From Epiperipatus broadwayi (lineage: Eukaryota > Onychophora > Udeonychophora > Euonychophora > Peripatidae), in NCBI GenBank assembly GCA_028023455.1, contig JAQFVV010006238.1, forward strand, positions 8,487,349-8,551,348: 64,000 bases of DNA, in the 5' to 3' direction. The position numbers were made by a program, and so were the translations under genes. Of this stretch, positions 22,680 to 35,047 are shown one piece after another. How positions within the stretch are numbered: position 1 is the stretch's first letter; each line of letters begins with the position of its first letter. The notes under the pieces are model-generated. The model was not told the DNA's origin. It saw nothing but the letters and a program-made list of their open reading frames with translations, and did no database searches.

Positions 22680-25300
22680 TCAAGAAAATGATTATACGTT
22701 TGAAAAAAGAATTGGAAGGTAAGAATAGTGGTTTTATTACAAAAACTAAAAATACATAAACATAAATAAGATTTGTAAAATTAATTTGAAGCTAATAACT
22801 TTATGTGACATTGGTAGTAGTAATTTTTTAAAATTGTTCAATGTGTTCTTTAGAAATAAAGATTTAATTATAAAGAATGTGTTAACATTTATTATAAAAT
22901 CTATAAAAATGTTACCAAGTCAGTTTATGATAGTTTTTATTATGTATTAAACTAATGAAAAGAATTGTGATATATATAAATAGTAATAAATAGATAGTTA
23001 TAAAAAGAAATAATGATTATATTGAAGAATATGAATAAGATAAAAGATAGGATGGAACATGTAAGAGCAGAAAATATTTTTTTTACAAAAGATGCCTGGA
23101 AAGTCTTATGTGGAATGAATATTTAAAAGAAGACTTAAGAGTGTTATTATAAAATTTAATTTTATATTTAAATTTGATGGAATAACTGTTTAAAAAATTA
23201 AATACTGAAAACAGAATTAAGAGAAAAATATGGTAAACTATAGAAAAAGCAAATGGAGAAAATTAAGAATGTGAGAAGGGAAAGTTGTAAAAACCTTTTG
23301 GATATATATGCTGTAGGAAGATATATAAATAAGTGGAGATATATGCAAGAAGAAGCAAATGTAAATAAGTGGTAAGAATTGAAGATTTTTATAAAAGCAA
23401 AATTAGATTTGTAAGCAGTGGTAGAGACAAATTTGAAAAATGGAAAAAAAAATCTTTATCTTCTTCATAAATGTGAATGGAAGAAACTAAATTAATGAGG
23501 ATAAGAGAGAAGGGTTGTAAGGTCTCTTGAAACAAATTGTAAAAAATGTATGTGGATTAGATTGAAATGGCAATAAAGTTATAAATATGGGTCAGTATAT
23601 TTGGATATGGGAAATGGAGAGGATGCTAAAATGTGGAATTGGAATATTTGTAAATGCTTTCTAGAAATATAAATGAATTTAGAAAGAGTAATTACAATAG
23701 TTTGATTGAAAGTGATATGAAGAATCATATTAGAGAATTAATGAAGTGGAAAATATGAATGCAGATATTTGAGGAAGGTGGATTAAAAATGGCAGTTTAA
23801 TTATATAATGGAAATTTACATAGTCAAGAAAGAATGGATATGTGTGAAAATAAAAGAGTTTATTATTGGCCATAATTTTATGTTAATAGAATTAAAGGAA
23901 CCAAAAAGAATAAGTCTTGAGATTTATAAAAAGATTAACAGAGAATGGTGAAAAATAAACAGTGAATTTAAACTGAGTAGATTTAATATATTTTAAAAAC
24001 AATTCTGATTGATGTTGATTTTAAAAATTAAATAGATGGATATGAAGAAAAAATTTGTGAATGAATATTTAATTACAACCAAGAGGATTAATGAGAGAAA
24101 ATGGGTGGAACAAATTTAAAAATGGAAGTACAAAAGAATAAAGAAAGAAATGTAAATATAGTAAATAAGCTATTTAACAAGCAACTGGAAGAAGAGAAAG
24201 TAAAGGTTAGATGGATTACTTATTTAAATAATAGAAATACCTAGAACAATTTGAAAATCTATTTACTAAATTTGTAATAAAAATTTTGGTTGAAGGGTAA
24301 ATGAATATAATTCATTAGAAAGCTTAATTCTTGCAAAAATGGATAGAATGATAGATGCAGAACAGGATACAATAATAGATAGGGATTATAAAAAGAAAAA
24401 AAACAATAGCATTAGATAATATGATACAAAAATTGTGCCATGAATAAAAAAATTATGTAAAGATTAGTTTGAAAGAAGATAGTAATAAAATTTTAGTTAA
24501 TAATAAGATTCCAGATAAATGGAAAAAAGAAAGATGATTTTGGATTACAAACTAGCTATAGACAAATAATAATAAGTTCCATACTTTGTTACTGATGATA
24601 ATGTTAATGAATAGGATTAGAACTAGTTTTATATATTAGGGTACAATTCAAAACAGTGATGATTTACTTATTCATAAAATTTCCATCAGTATTATGTATT
24701 ATGATACAATTCAAAACAGTGATGATTTACTTACTGATGGAAATTTTATGAATAAGTAAATCATCACTGTTTTGAATAGGATTAGAACTTGGATGTAAAA
24801 AAATAAAATGCCGAGGGAAATTCAGAATGTATTTTTTCAGAGAAAAATATAGGGAGAAGGCAGTGCATTTATTTATTGCATCTCGATCAACTGAAATGAC
24901 TTATAAGAAAAAGGCTTTTGATAGGGTTAATACACTTGGAAAAACTTGAAAATATGACACTAGATTCAAAATGGGGATATAAATCCAATGAAAATTAAAT
25001 CTTAAATTGGATGTATACTGTCATTTATTTTGTTTCTAAAAAAATTGGAGATTGAAATAGAAAGATTGAGAATAGAAATGGGGATTCTTATAGTTGGAAC
25101 CAAAAGAATATATAATGTGGTAGCTTTTTTAAAAACTGATAATATATTTTTTTCAAACAATATATAAGATATGGAGTTTGTATTGTGGAGAGACTGAAAG
25201 AAATATGAAAATTAAACTCAATGAAGAAAAATATAAGATTTTAATATTTAATGAAAAAATCTAAAGTATGAAAAATGAGTGATAATTCTCTTGCAGAGTG
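22680..25300 (+). pseudogene. Strongly decayed plus-strand LINE, probably family 2
   Basis: Purine-rich plus strand with recognisable RT traces only: SNKIPDKWKKE-like sequence near 24.5 kb, an 'MNRIRTWMQKNKMPREIQN'-like helix near 24.79 kb after removal of an insertion, then KKKAFDRV-like and LDSKWGYKSNEN-like remnants. Upstream, 23.0-24.4 kb is rich in Lys/Glu/Asn codons, as in the family 2 linker. Stops are dense. The extent is inferred from composition and is uncertain. Confidence 0.5.
24609..24789. repeat. Perfect 45-bp inverted repeat inside 16-bp direct repeats
   Basis: 24646-24690 and 24733-24777 are exact reverse complements (45/45 by eye). A third, direct partial copy of the left arm lies at 24709-24733. 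The whole is bounded by the direct repeat 'gaataggattagaact' at 24609-24624 and 24774-24789. The inserted block interrupts LINE RT sequence. A template-switching or retrotransposition event explains the structure better than a DNA transposon, because the direct repeat is long and overlaps the arm. Confidence 0.93.
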
Positions 25301-25317
25301 AAGGAGATAAACTAATA

Positions 25318-25830
25318 TGTCCATGCGACCTAGTGTAAGTTTTAGTAATGAATAGATGCCAGATGGTAATACAGCATTTAATAAATTCTTATTCAGTGAT
25401 AATAGAAAGAAAATATGTAAACAGAGATCACATGATATTTAGTAGAGCATGTGATGTTTTATTGATTTAACACTAATTCTGGATAAAGAATAAAGATGTC
25501 TAAGATAATTCAAAAACTGAGATCAACACAATATATAGAAACTGAACTGAATTCAGATTTATATAACTATGCAAGCAAATTCTCTGGGATTTAAAAAAAA
25601 TTTAGGTTTTTAAACTTGGGCTGGTAACTTGATAGTTTAACTAAGATGTAAAAAATAATTGCTAAAGAAAATTGATCTGAAAGGTTTAAGTGCATTGTTT
25701 ATTAATCCAAAATCCGTAACCTAGAAACTAATCTAGAGATATTTGGATGTCAGTTATGGATAAGGATTTATTAAGCACTACGATCTGGCATCAATTTATT
25801 ACAGAAACTCACACTAGGTGGCATAAATAT
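25318..25830. repeat. Larger MITE-like element with 'CACTAGGTGGCA' arms
   Basis: The left edge reads, on the minus strand, the same ATCTGGCATC...CACTAGGT block as the right edge near 25.775-25.826 on the plus strand ('actcacactaggtggcata'). The arms are therefore inverted, about 55-70 bp each and some 430 bp apart. The same block forms the right arm of the 35.05-kb element and occurs singly at 10.34 kb. Confidence 0.65.
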
Positions 25831-26539
25831 AGTAAAATGAAAAGAAAATTGCTAAATGGAAGATTGTAAGTATTTAGATGCTTTGTTAAATAGAAAGAGA
25901 AATTATTCAACAGGTAGAAATTAGTGTTAATAACTAAAAGCAAAAAAAGGAATAGAATTGATTAAAAGTCTGGCCTATTTCTTATATAATAAACATGAGG
26001 AGGATTGAATATTTTGGAAAGATTGGTTGGCATCTATTTTGACAATGATATATTTGGCTGATTAATGATTATTTTTGTAGTAAGATTCCCATTATAAGAA
26101 CATAAATTTATTATTACATAGTAGACATATGTCAACTGATGCTTATATAGTAGGTAATCTTTCTTTTGCTTAGGTGAAAGTGGATCCTTCTGTCTATACT
26201 ATAAATCTTAATTTGTTGGTAGAACATAATTTTATTAACACATTAGTTTTTAATAGGCATATCAACTTATGTGATTAACATAATCTCTGATGTCAAAAAA
26301 ATAAAGTACCTTTGCTGTAGAAAATATAACCATTTTGTAGCTGATTTGTTATAAAGAGATATTAATTAAAAATATCCTCATTTTCTATAATTATTGGTTG
26401 TTGTTAAGGACATTTCATCTGCACTTTTTACTATTAGAATCAAAGTACTCTTCAGTTTTTAGATCGACTGTTCATTGGTCACTTTTTTTCATACAACTAC
26501 ACTACAAAACAATCAATAAACATTATAAGACAATAAAAA

Positions 26540-27590
26540 GATTCAAATAAATAGAAACTCCACAATGTTAAATAAAATATTAACTTGGAACAGACATCCC
26601 TACAACCTCCTATGAGTTATGCCTAAACTAATACTAAATTCATCAATATAAGAATAGTTTCATACCACCTATTGATATCATTTAAGCATTCATTAAATTG
26701 GCATGTTATAATGTACAATGTGAAATCTGTGTATTACTTTGATTATAATTATGGTGCAACTTATTTTGAAATCATGATATGCCATTTAAAGGGTAAACAC
26801 AATGTTTTCCTTTAGCAATTTCTAAATATCAAAAAAAGTCAGTTTATTAAATGTAAATAATCATAGATTAATGTATATGAACTTGGAATGAGAGTCACTA
26901 CCCCCCAAGAGCTATGCCTAAACTAGTACTAAATCTATCAATAAATGAAAAGAATAGAACAATTGTAACTTTAGAATAAGTTACACCAAAATCAAGCTAA
27001 TATACCAATTTTACAATCTGTGTTGTAACAAATCAATAAATGAATGATTAAATATCGTCAAAGTTAAAAAAAAAAAGGATACCATTCTATTCTATTTACT
27101 TATTGATTAATTTAGTATTAGTTTAAACATAGCCCATGAGAGAGGGGTGTAGTGATTCCACTACAACTTTTTATAAATTGAACTATGTCGATTTACATTT
27201 AATAAACTGATATTTTATGTAATATTTAGAGCTTGTTAAAATGAGGCACTGCATTTCCCCTCTAAATGACTTATTGTAACTTCAGAATAAGTTGCACCAT
27301 AATCATAATCTCGCTAATATGTAGATTTTACATTCTGCATTTCAACATATCACTGAAGAATAAATCAAAGCTAAAGAATAAATGCTACTATTATATGCTT
27401 TTCATTTATTGGTGGGTTTAATATTAATTTAGGAATAGTTTACAATGTGTTGCAAAACCTTCCATTTTAATTTTATATGCATTAAACCATGAATATTTGT
27501 ATACATTAAAAAAAAGATGCTAATATTTTTAGCTCCCAAAATCTTTGTGAACCACACCTACTAATTATGTATACATTTCAGTACATAATG
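26540..27590. repeat. Internal two-plus/two-minus palindromic block of copy 1
   Basis: A ~300-bp unit marked by 'gcctaaactaatactaaatt' occurs twice in plus orientation (about 26.62 and 26.92 kb) and twice inverted (about 27.11 and 27.43 kb). Copy 2 of the large repeat has the same plus-plus-minus-minus order (52.33, 52.61, 52.82, 53.24 kb), so the block was formed before the 2.4-kb unit was duplicated. Confidence 0.82.
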
Positions 27591-27597
27591 CCTAATG

Positions 27598-29401
27598 CAG
27601 ATGTTCCATTTTTTTTCCGTGTACCCCTTGACTAGGATTTTCATTTATGAGTAACCCTCTCCTCTCATAGGTCACCACCCATTCTTTTACATAAACAATA
27701 TGGCTTTTTTATTATATTATATAATATTTTTAGGTTAACTAAATAATTAACAAGTCAAATTAATGGTAAATTTTGATTTTTATTTTAAATATTACACTCC
27801 AGTTCAGTTTTTTTAAAAATAAAAGTACAAACAAATAAAAAAGCATTAAAATAAAATTTTATTCATATTAATTTAAAATAAAAATGCATGCAAATGCTCA
27901 AGGATTTTTTTTAATATACACAAGTTTTCAAATGTAGCTCTTCTTAATAATTTCAATGTTATCATTGAGTTATTTTGTGGAGTTGAGTTTTTTGAAATCA
28001 GGTTCAAATAAAGACAGATACAATTTTATATCAGGCACCACATTAAGTTTATTCCAATGTTTATTCTTAATAAAGGCATAGTATAAAAAAGCTGATTCAA
28101 CAAGCTGTGTATTAATAAAAGATAATAAACACTTTAATGCTTTATCTCTGAGATCTAAGTACTTTTCATTTACTGCTGTCCAGAAATCAGTGACATTTTC
28201 GTTTTTGAAGTCATATTGTAAAGAAGCATCAGTCAAAAGTTCAATCAATTTTTCTTTTTCTGATGTGGATAATTATTTCAGGCTTGTTGAAAGAATGGTT
28301 AGTTGAATGGATTTGAAATCCAATTATTTGCAGTACTTTGCATTGGAAAGTGTTGTCTGAGTTTCTCTTAAGTGAGGTATTATACTAATTTTTACTTCTT
28401 TTGACAATTTCAGTTCACATTGAGATAAAAATCTGTGAAGTATCTCAAAAATTCCACACTACTATTTATCGACACAACATTCCCAAAAATCTAGTTTCTT
28501 AATTATAATCTCAATTTTGTCAGACATATTAAAGATGGTTATAGAACTGTTCTGTGATTCTAAGTTAAGTTTATTTATTTCTGAAAAAATATCAAATAAG
28601 TATGCATGTTGTTGAAGCTATTCAGTTTCATGAAACTTAAAATTTAATTCAAAATGATAGTCTTGAAAAAAACTTGCACTTCATGTCTCAATTCAAACAA
28701 TCCCATGCGAGTACTTTTTTTCATAAATGCCACCTCACTTCAGTGTGCAAAAGCAATGTTGTATAGAGGTTGTCTATCTTTTCACATAAACAATTGAATA
28801 GACTGGAATTTGTTGAAATTTTAATAAAATTAACAGCTTTTACAGATTGACTGCTTCCTTTCTATAACAAATGTGGCAGAGACTTAATTGCAAGACTCTG
28901 TGTGTATATACAACATTGACTCCAAGCTTCATGGGGGGAAAAATTTCTTTGGTATGACTATATAAGTCTGTATAATAGCCAAACATAGATTTTCCACCAT
29001 CTGTACAAACACCACAGAAATTGGTCCAATCAATTTCTTTTTACAAAAAATTATCCTGAATGACATTGAATATGTTCTTGCCTGTCCATCTTTCTGAAAG
29101 GTGATAGCACAATAAATGATTTTCATTAAGAATATTATCATTTAAATATCTTGCAATAATAAGCAAAATATATAAATTGAGAACATACCTGTTTTCTTAT
29201 TTGGAGATGAGACATCTGGATATGATTTGTCTTGGCTGACAGTTTTCTTTATAAACCTAAATTATAACATTGTTTTTATTTTTTAAATTTTAACATCTTA
29301 ATGTTTTTTGTCTTCCCCCATAATGAATAATATTTTCATGTACCTCCAATCAGTCTGACGTGTACCCCAGAGTTACGCGTACCACAGGTTGGGAACGGCT
29401 G
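27598..29401 (-). mobile_element. hAT transposon relic (ZBED5/FAM200-like)
   Basis: The ends carry a hAT-type terminal inverted repeat: 'cagatgttcc...gtgtacccc' at 27598 and, inverted, the end 'ggttgggaacggctg' at 29401, both with the 'gtgtaccc' block inside. The interior encodes a decayed hAT transposase on the minus strand. It sits inside repeat copy 1; the 51.4-53.85 kb paralogue lacks it. The flanking 8-mers (gcctaatg and gtaaaata) are not a clean duplication, consistent with age. Confidence 0.88.
27970..29145 (-). pseudogene. hAT-family transposase-like pseudogene (ZBED5/FAM200 type)
   Basis: Minus-strand translation shows, in order, FCGVCTDGGKSMFGY (the conserved 'CTDGAPAM' block with catalytic-core Asp), VVYTHRVLQLSLC (counterpart of the CxxH block), then NFSEINKLNLESQN-like and DKIEIIIKKLDFWE, and the C-terminal dimerisation region at 27970-28248 ending in LLSFINTQLVESAFLYYAFIKNK, RLNV-like and SLFEPDFKKL. 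This order matches the ZBED5/FAM200 hAT group. Stops and frameshifts break it throughout 28.25-28.93 kb. The N-terminal BED finger is not visible. Confidence 0.87.
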
Positions 29402-29510
29402 GTAAAATAAAGTTGATACTCACACGGGAGAAGTCTAATAATAGAAACACATTTTTTGATTTGGATCTAATTTGTAAAAATGGTTATTATTGACTTTAAA
29501 AACAAATTGT

Positions 29511-29611
29511 CAAGCATTGGTGGTTGAGAGGTCAGCACAGTTGCCTTACAAGCAGTTGTCTCGAGTTAGCGGGTTCGCTTCCCGTCGATGCTATGACCCA
29601 TGAAAAAAAAA
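29511..29611 (+). mobile_element. tRNA-derived SINE, type T1, copy 2 (clean TSD)
   Basis: T1 body with box A-like 'gttgagaggtcagcac', box B-like 'gggttcgcttcccg' and the tail 'gatgctatgac...aaaaaaa'. It is flanked by 'aacaaattgt' at 29501-29510 and again at 29612-29621. The paralogous repeat copy at 51.4-53.85 kb has the uninterrupted target near 52.07 kb, which is direct evidence of insertion after duplication. Confidence 0.95.
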
Positions 29612-30204
29612 AACAAATTGTGTCATTGTTTATATTACAATATATTAAACCAAATAAATTTCTTTTTTTTTTTTTTTTTTTTGCAAATAAAATAGTATAT
29701 AAAAAATAATACATTATTACTAAAAGCTTGAGGCAATAGGATATCTTAAGTATAGCCTAGAGAGACATATACCTGTTAAATTTGCCAACTTTCACATATA
29801 TAAGGTTTGGAAAGTGTTAAATTATAATAAAAATTTTCACATTTTTTTTTTTTTAACAAAAACTTAAGAGGTATTAAATGACTTTTATTTGGCTATAAAT
29901 TATTTTTAATTAATACTTTAAACTTAAATAACACGTTTAATACGTATAGTTTGTACACAATACTTTGCATAATTATATAAAAAGAAAACAAAATTATAGG
30001 AACTTCTTGACAACAAAATCACATAATGATAAACTATTTTCCTTATATATATTTTTAAAAAAGATAATTTATATCTTTTATTTTTTTGCCTTTCTTACGA
30101 ATATTCAGTTAAAGGCAAGCAATTCTATTTCGTATGACATTTTATGTAATCGGCGTCACTTATTATTTTAACATAGGAAAATTTATTTTGCACATTGCCC
30201 TATG

Positions 30205-30295
30205 TGGTTTAGAGCAGTGGTAAAGCAGTAAACTTCAGAGCTAAAGGTTCTTAAGTCAATACTAAAACAATAACTTTTGGTTTTTGAACCTCATA
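30205..30295 (+). mobile_element. tRNA-like SINE, type T3, copy 1
   Basis: Box A-like 'tttagagcagtggtaaagc' is followed about 30 bases later by box B-like 'aaggttcttaagtcaat' and then the shared tail 'tggtttttgaacctca'. The same arrangement occurs inverted at 51.46-51.57 kb (inside repeat copy 2) and in degraded form at 60.05 kb. It forms the right end of the 2.4-kb repeat. Confidence 0.65.
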
Positions 30296-30321
30296 CTATC
30301 TGCCGAGTAGGAAACTAATTG

Positions 30322-30769
<448 letters not shown>

Positions 30770-31169
30770 TTCTGCTTCAACCCAACCTCAAAAAAAAAAA
30801 ACTGCAATCATATTTCTACAACAAAATAAATAAAATTAAAATTAAAGATCAAACCTTCACACCTTCAGATAAGTATGCAGCCACATGGAGTTTAATAACC
30901 TTATATACACTTCCCTGGTCATTCAAATTAGGATATGATTTTTGCTTTACTACCCAATATCTTTCATTAACCATATAGTTTCTCTTTTTAAAATGCATGT
31001 ATAAATGAATCAGTCATCCAATTAAACATTAGCCCACAAAAACAGCTTAAATTTTACATACAGCTCATATCCTAATTACTTCTTCACTACTTGCATATCA
31101 CTTTCTTTGAATCTGATATAAATTACAAATATATATATATATATACAACAATATACATATATTGTAATG

Positions 31170-31355
31170 ATCATATTTGTACATCCATGTAACAAAATCC
31201 AGAGTCCAGGCAAAATACTCCAAAGCTGATCAAGATGAGGTGGCGAGATCTCAAATCCAACCAACTTCCACTTGTTTACCAGTACTCCAGGATTTAACAC
31301 CTGATGAATGGCATTTATAAGGTTACACTTGGTTTCAATTCCTTCAGCGAGCTTA
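31170..31355 (-). CDS. Candidate internal exon, product unknown
   Basis: On the minus strand a pyrimidine-rich tract (TTTCTCCCTTTGCTTAG) looks like a 3' splice site. It is followed by about 170 bases that are clearly richer in GC than the surroundings and open in one frame: KLAEGIETKCNLINAIHQVL, then KWKLVGFEISPPHLDQLWSI. The hydrophobic spacing around W-K-L and P-H-L-D-Q-L recalls a death-domain fold, but I cannot name the family. No clear donor is placed; a 'GGTAAAC' lies inside the frame. Beyond 31170 the frame continues into AT repeats. It could also be an old transposon exon. Confidence 0.33.
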
Positions 31356-31389
31356 CTAAGCAAAGGGAGAAACATGAGAGTCAGGAAAA

Positions 31390-32255
31390 AATTAACAATT
31401 AAAAGCTAAATAAATTATTTAACACACCAAGACTTAACTAAAAGAATGCATATTGTGCATATTGATAATAAGAAATTTGGATGATTTGGTGTTGGATTGC
31501 GAGTAAAAGATGTGAAACGACTTATAATTTAATACAGTTTATTAAAATAATGATTAAATATTAATTTAAATGAATTAAAGAAAAACATTGATTACTTGGG
31601 TTAAGATACATATGTAATTAATGCACACAGATGTTACAGAAATGATGAGATTAATTATATACAGCAGTCTCATCTTGAGAAATTAACTTAATTTATATGG
31701 TGTTTGTGGTTAATGGATTATACCTATAATATTTTGATATGCCAAACCATTCTTATGATTGACAATCTTATGAGCTAAAACCCTAGCTAGGATGATTATT
31801 ATATCTAATATTAAGCTAGTTATTCTAAATACATTATGAATGAGCAATTTAATAAGCTCAATATACAAATCCAATTTGGTAACCTAGATTATGATTTCAG
31901 ACTAATGTTGACACATCAATAATGAGGATGAGAAGAACTGATTACCTTTAGGTTTGCATCTGGAGACTATGGAGCTAATAAAATACTAAAATAAAGTGTG
32001 AGTAATTGTTCACAGGCTTCAGTATCAAATACTCAGTGCCCTAAGACCGAATGACTTGCTAGTATAATAAAAAAACATATCAGTTTAGGAAGTCGGATAG
32101 GTTTTTAAACATGGTTTCTGGGATCTCGTGTTCCAATTCTAAAAGATAGTCATCTGAATGTGTGGATGGGAATGGCCGCCACCACTAGCCCATCAAAAGG
32201 ATATAGAAAAATGTTAGGGCATGCTTGGTGCTTAATAAAAACACACTCACAATGC
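31390..32255. other. AT-rich sequence, nothing recognised
   Basis: No supported coding, RNA or repeat signal. Confidence 0.4.
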
Positions 32256-32259
32256 ACAG

Positions 32260-32260
<1 letters not shown>

Positions 32261-32346
<86 letters not shown>
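32261..32346. repeat. (TA)n microsatellite, about 43 units
   Basis: An uninterrupted TA run of about 86 bp that can form a perfect hairpin. Confidence 0.98.
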
Positions 32347-32353
<7 letters not shown>

Positions 32354-32354
32354 G

Positions 32355-34185
32355 AATTAACTAAATAATGTACCTAAACATAGTTTCTATCTGCTAAAAC
32401 TAATTCAATCCAGTTCTTAAGTTAACACATAATAAACATGCTAAGAAAAAGGGCTAACTAAATTATTAATCTAGTTAATATGCTGAATCTGTATTCAAAG
32501 ATATAGGCGATTAAATTGGGGAGGAAAAATAAATTGTAAGATAGAAACATAGATAGATAGGTAGATCAATGATTTATTAATACTATCTATAAAACATTAG
32601 TTAAAGATGCGTATGATTATATATATTCATTAGGATATAATTTTCACAATTTCTCATTATATCCAAAATATGGAATTCAAATCAAAGGAGGATCTCATCA
32701 ACTTTTGCTTTGCATCTAAGTATTTCTAAAAAAAACAAACTCAAATTTTATAAAATAATGAAATAAATATTTAGCTAGCCATTCAATAAATAGATACCTA
32801 ATCAGGCCTAACTGGAGACAAAATTTCAAAACAAATTGATTAGATCAAATAAATTGGTGCATTGGTCAAAATATAAAAGTTAATCATAATTGTATCATTA
32901 TGTTTATCCAATATGGAGGAGAAAATAGTGTGCGCTTACAAGCACAGAATCTGCCAATTACATTTTACTTATAAATAATTTTAGTTCCAACAATCTGTAA
33001 GTATGTATAAAATTACTACAAAACGTCGTGCCTGAAAATAAAGAATATTTGCAACAACAAAAAAAAAAAAACAGTGGCTGAATATGTTGTTGCGCTTAAA
33101 TGTTAGCAAATATTTTAGCATTTATGATTTTAAATGTTTAGACATTCACAAATATTTTATCAAGTTAATAATTAAAAGCATATTAGTTAATCAATCGTTG
33201 ATTTTAAAACCAACCTTAAAAGTAATAACCATCCTTTTGATACTGTTAATAAATATTTTAAATGTCAGGAGGTACACTGTTTGATATTTACATTAACTGA
33301 GCTGTCTAAAATGCCTTGGGTTAAAGAAAAATAATTTGCTTTTTAAATATAAACTGAAAAAAAAATTCGAGATTATTGAAAATAAAATTATATATATAAT
33401 TAACAAAATTTATAGCATAAACAACAACAACAAAATACGACAATTAAAAACTAGTAATTATAGTTGATATACATTTGAACTTTTTATTTTTTAATCTAAT
33501 CAATTTTGTTTTTAATTATCTTTTCAAATGTTTGTAACAACACTTTACGCTATATGTATAAAATAGGTAAATTTTCCATACTATTTTAAATATAAACTAT
33601 AAGATCGTTAACCTTTAATGTAAGATAGAACTATGCATAAAAGTCAACTAATTATAATTATCACCAGATGCGTTATAGGTTTAAGTAGCTAACAAAATAT
33701 TGGATAACAACCTAGCTTTATCTATACATATTTTAAAATTGTATACAATATTTATTACATATGTATATATATCTCATGGAGGTGGGAGGGAAATGTTTAT
33801 AAACTTATATAAGGTTCTAAATATGATTATAATTATATTTGCCTTGCATAATGTGTTTAATAAAACTCTTTTACATTCGAATGTTTTTCCAGCCTTCCTC
33901 TGGTGGCAATTTGAGTTAATAGTACAAATTTTATTTTACTATTAAAATACAAGAGAGGACCCAAAAATATCCGGAATTGTTTTCTGTTAAGTTTACCTTG
34001 TTGTCGCTCATGCTTCTACTGTTACATACTTCTTGTGGGGACCCTTTTGCATCAATCTGCCAAATTGCATTATCGTGTAAATCCATGATGCCACTTATTA
34101 CATTTTTTTTGCAAAATGCATTTTCATATTTGTTGATTTTTTGTAATGGCTGAAAAATTGAAATAATGTGAAATTCGGTTTTCTT
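32355..34185. other. AT-rich sequence, nothing recognised
   Basis: Short open frames here have the composition of random AT-rich DNA. No repeat shared with the rest of the window was found. Confidence 0.4.
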
Positions 34186-34195
34186 TTAGAAAAAA

Positions 34196-34384
34196 ATGGC
34201 AGGAAAAACAGTTGCAATGCTTAAAACAGATGATAAGAAAGCTGTTCTGTGGAAAACACATCTTTATGATTTAATGAAATTGTCAAATTCACCAATGTCA
34301 CAAAAATGCATGGTGAATGAAATCCAGTATCAAGATGTGAATATTTTTTATATCAATCCAAATGGCATTTGTCTCTCAAAATGA
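34196..34384 (+). other. Short open frame, possible exon or pseudogene piece
   Basis: 62 codons starting MAGKTVAMLKTDDKKAVLWK, fairly mixed in composition, followed by a stop. The upstream 'ttttcttttag' could be a 3' splice site at 34188, immediately before the frame. I recognise no family. Chance occurrence is quite possible. Confidence 0.2.
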
Positions 34385-34399
34385 TTTCTTAATAATCAG

Positions 34400-35040
34400 A
34401 CATCTTATCTACAAGTTCTGAAACATTTTCACGATGTGGCAACATGTTTGGGGCACAGGGAGTAGTGCAAACTTGACCACAACAATTCTTCTGTGAGCAG
34501 TCTTGAGTGTAAAACAATTTTTAATTAAATTCAACATGATCTAGCTTATCGATCCATCATATTTACTCGATCTCTTAATGTGTGACTTCTTTTTACTCTC
34601 TCAAATGAAAACAATACCCCAATTTTTTTTTTGCTGATTTAGAATTGATGAAAAAACAACAACAATGTGGATATTAATAGGTTTCACTTTTAAGACATTT
34701 TTAGATTTGATATTCTAAATGAAAATATAGGCAGCTATAAATGTGAAACAGTTTTCTCCCTGATATGACTAGAGAAAAAAATTCACTAAGCAAACTTATA
34801 GAAAAATCAACCAAGAAAGAAAGAGTAAGCTCACAATTGACAGTTTTATATATATTCTTCCACAAAAATGTATTGTGGGAGACAAAAGCCCATACTGAAA
34901 TTTCATTTTTCAAAAATTCATAATCTTATTTATTTAAGTAAAATTATTTAGAAGTAAATTAATAATATCTCACTTAACTGTGCTGTTATGATTATAAAGA
35001 CTTCACATGATCACCATCTCATGCTAGCACATAACTGTTA
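34400..35040. other. AT-rich sequence, nothing recognised
   Basis: No supported feature. Confidence 0.4.
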
Positions 35041-35047
35041 GTAAACA

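Larger units (their letters stand above)
26035..30310 (+). repeat. 2.4-kb dispersed repeat, copy 1 (with insertions)
   Basis: Collinear, in inverted orientation, with 51.43-53.85 kb. Matching landmarks include 'tttttaatagg' near 26.25 kb, 'tactcttcagtt' near 26.45 kb, the 'aaataaatagaaact' edge near 26.55 kb, 'ttgttta' AT blocks, 'gtttatattacaatata' near 29.63 kb, 'acttcttgacaacaaaatc' near 30.0 kb and 'gttcttaagtcaa' near 30.25 kb. Net of a ~1.8-kb hAT element and a SINE, its length equals copy 2. No coding sequence common to both copies is convincing. It may be a non-autonomous transposon or a segmental duplication. Confidence 0.9.

Noticed and set aside
29511-29611. Functional tRNA genes at the T1 SINE sites
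   Set aside because: The sequences have box A and B-like blocks but no closed acceptor stem, share a non-tRNA 3' tail with poly-A, and carry target duplications.
32160-32354. Tyr-Ile repeat protein
   Set aside because: Translation of the TA microsatellite.
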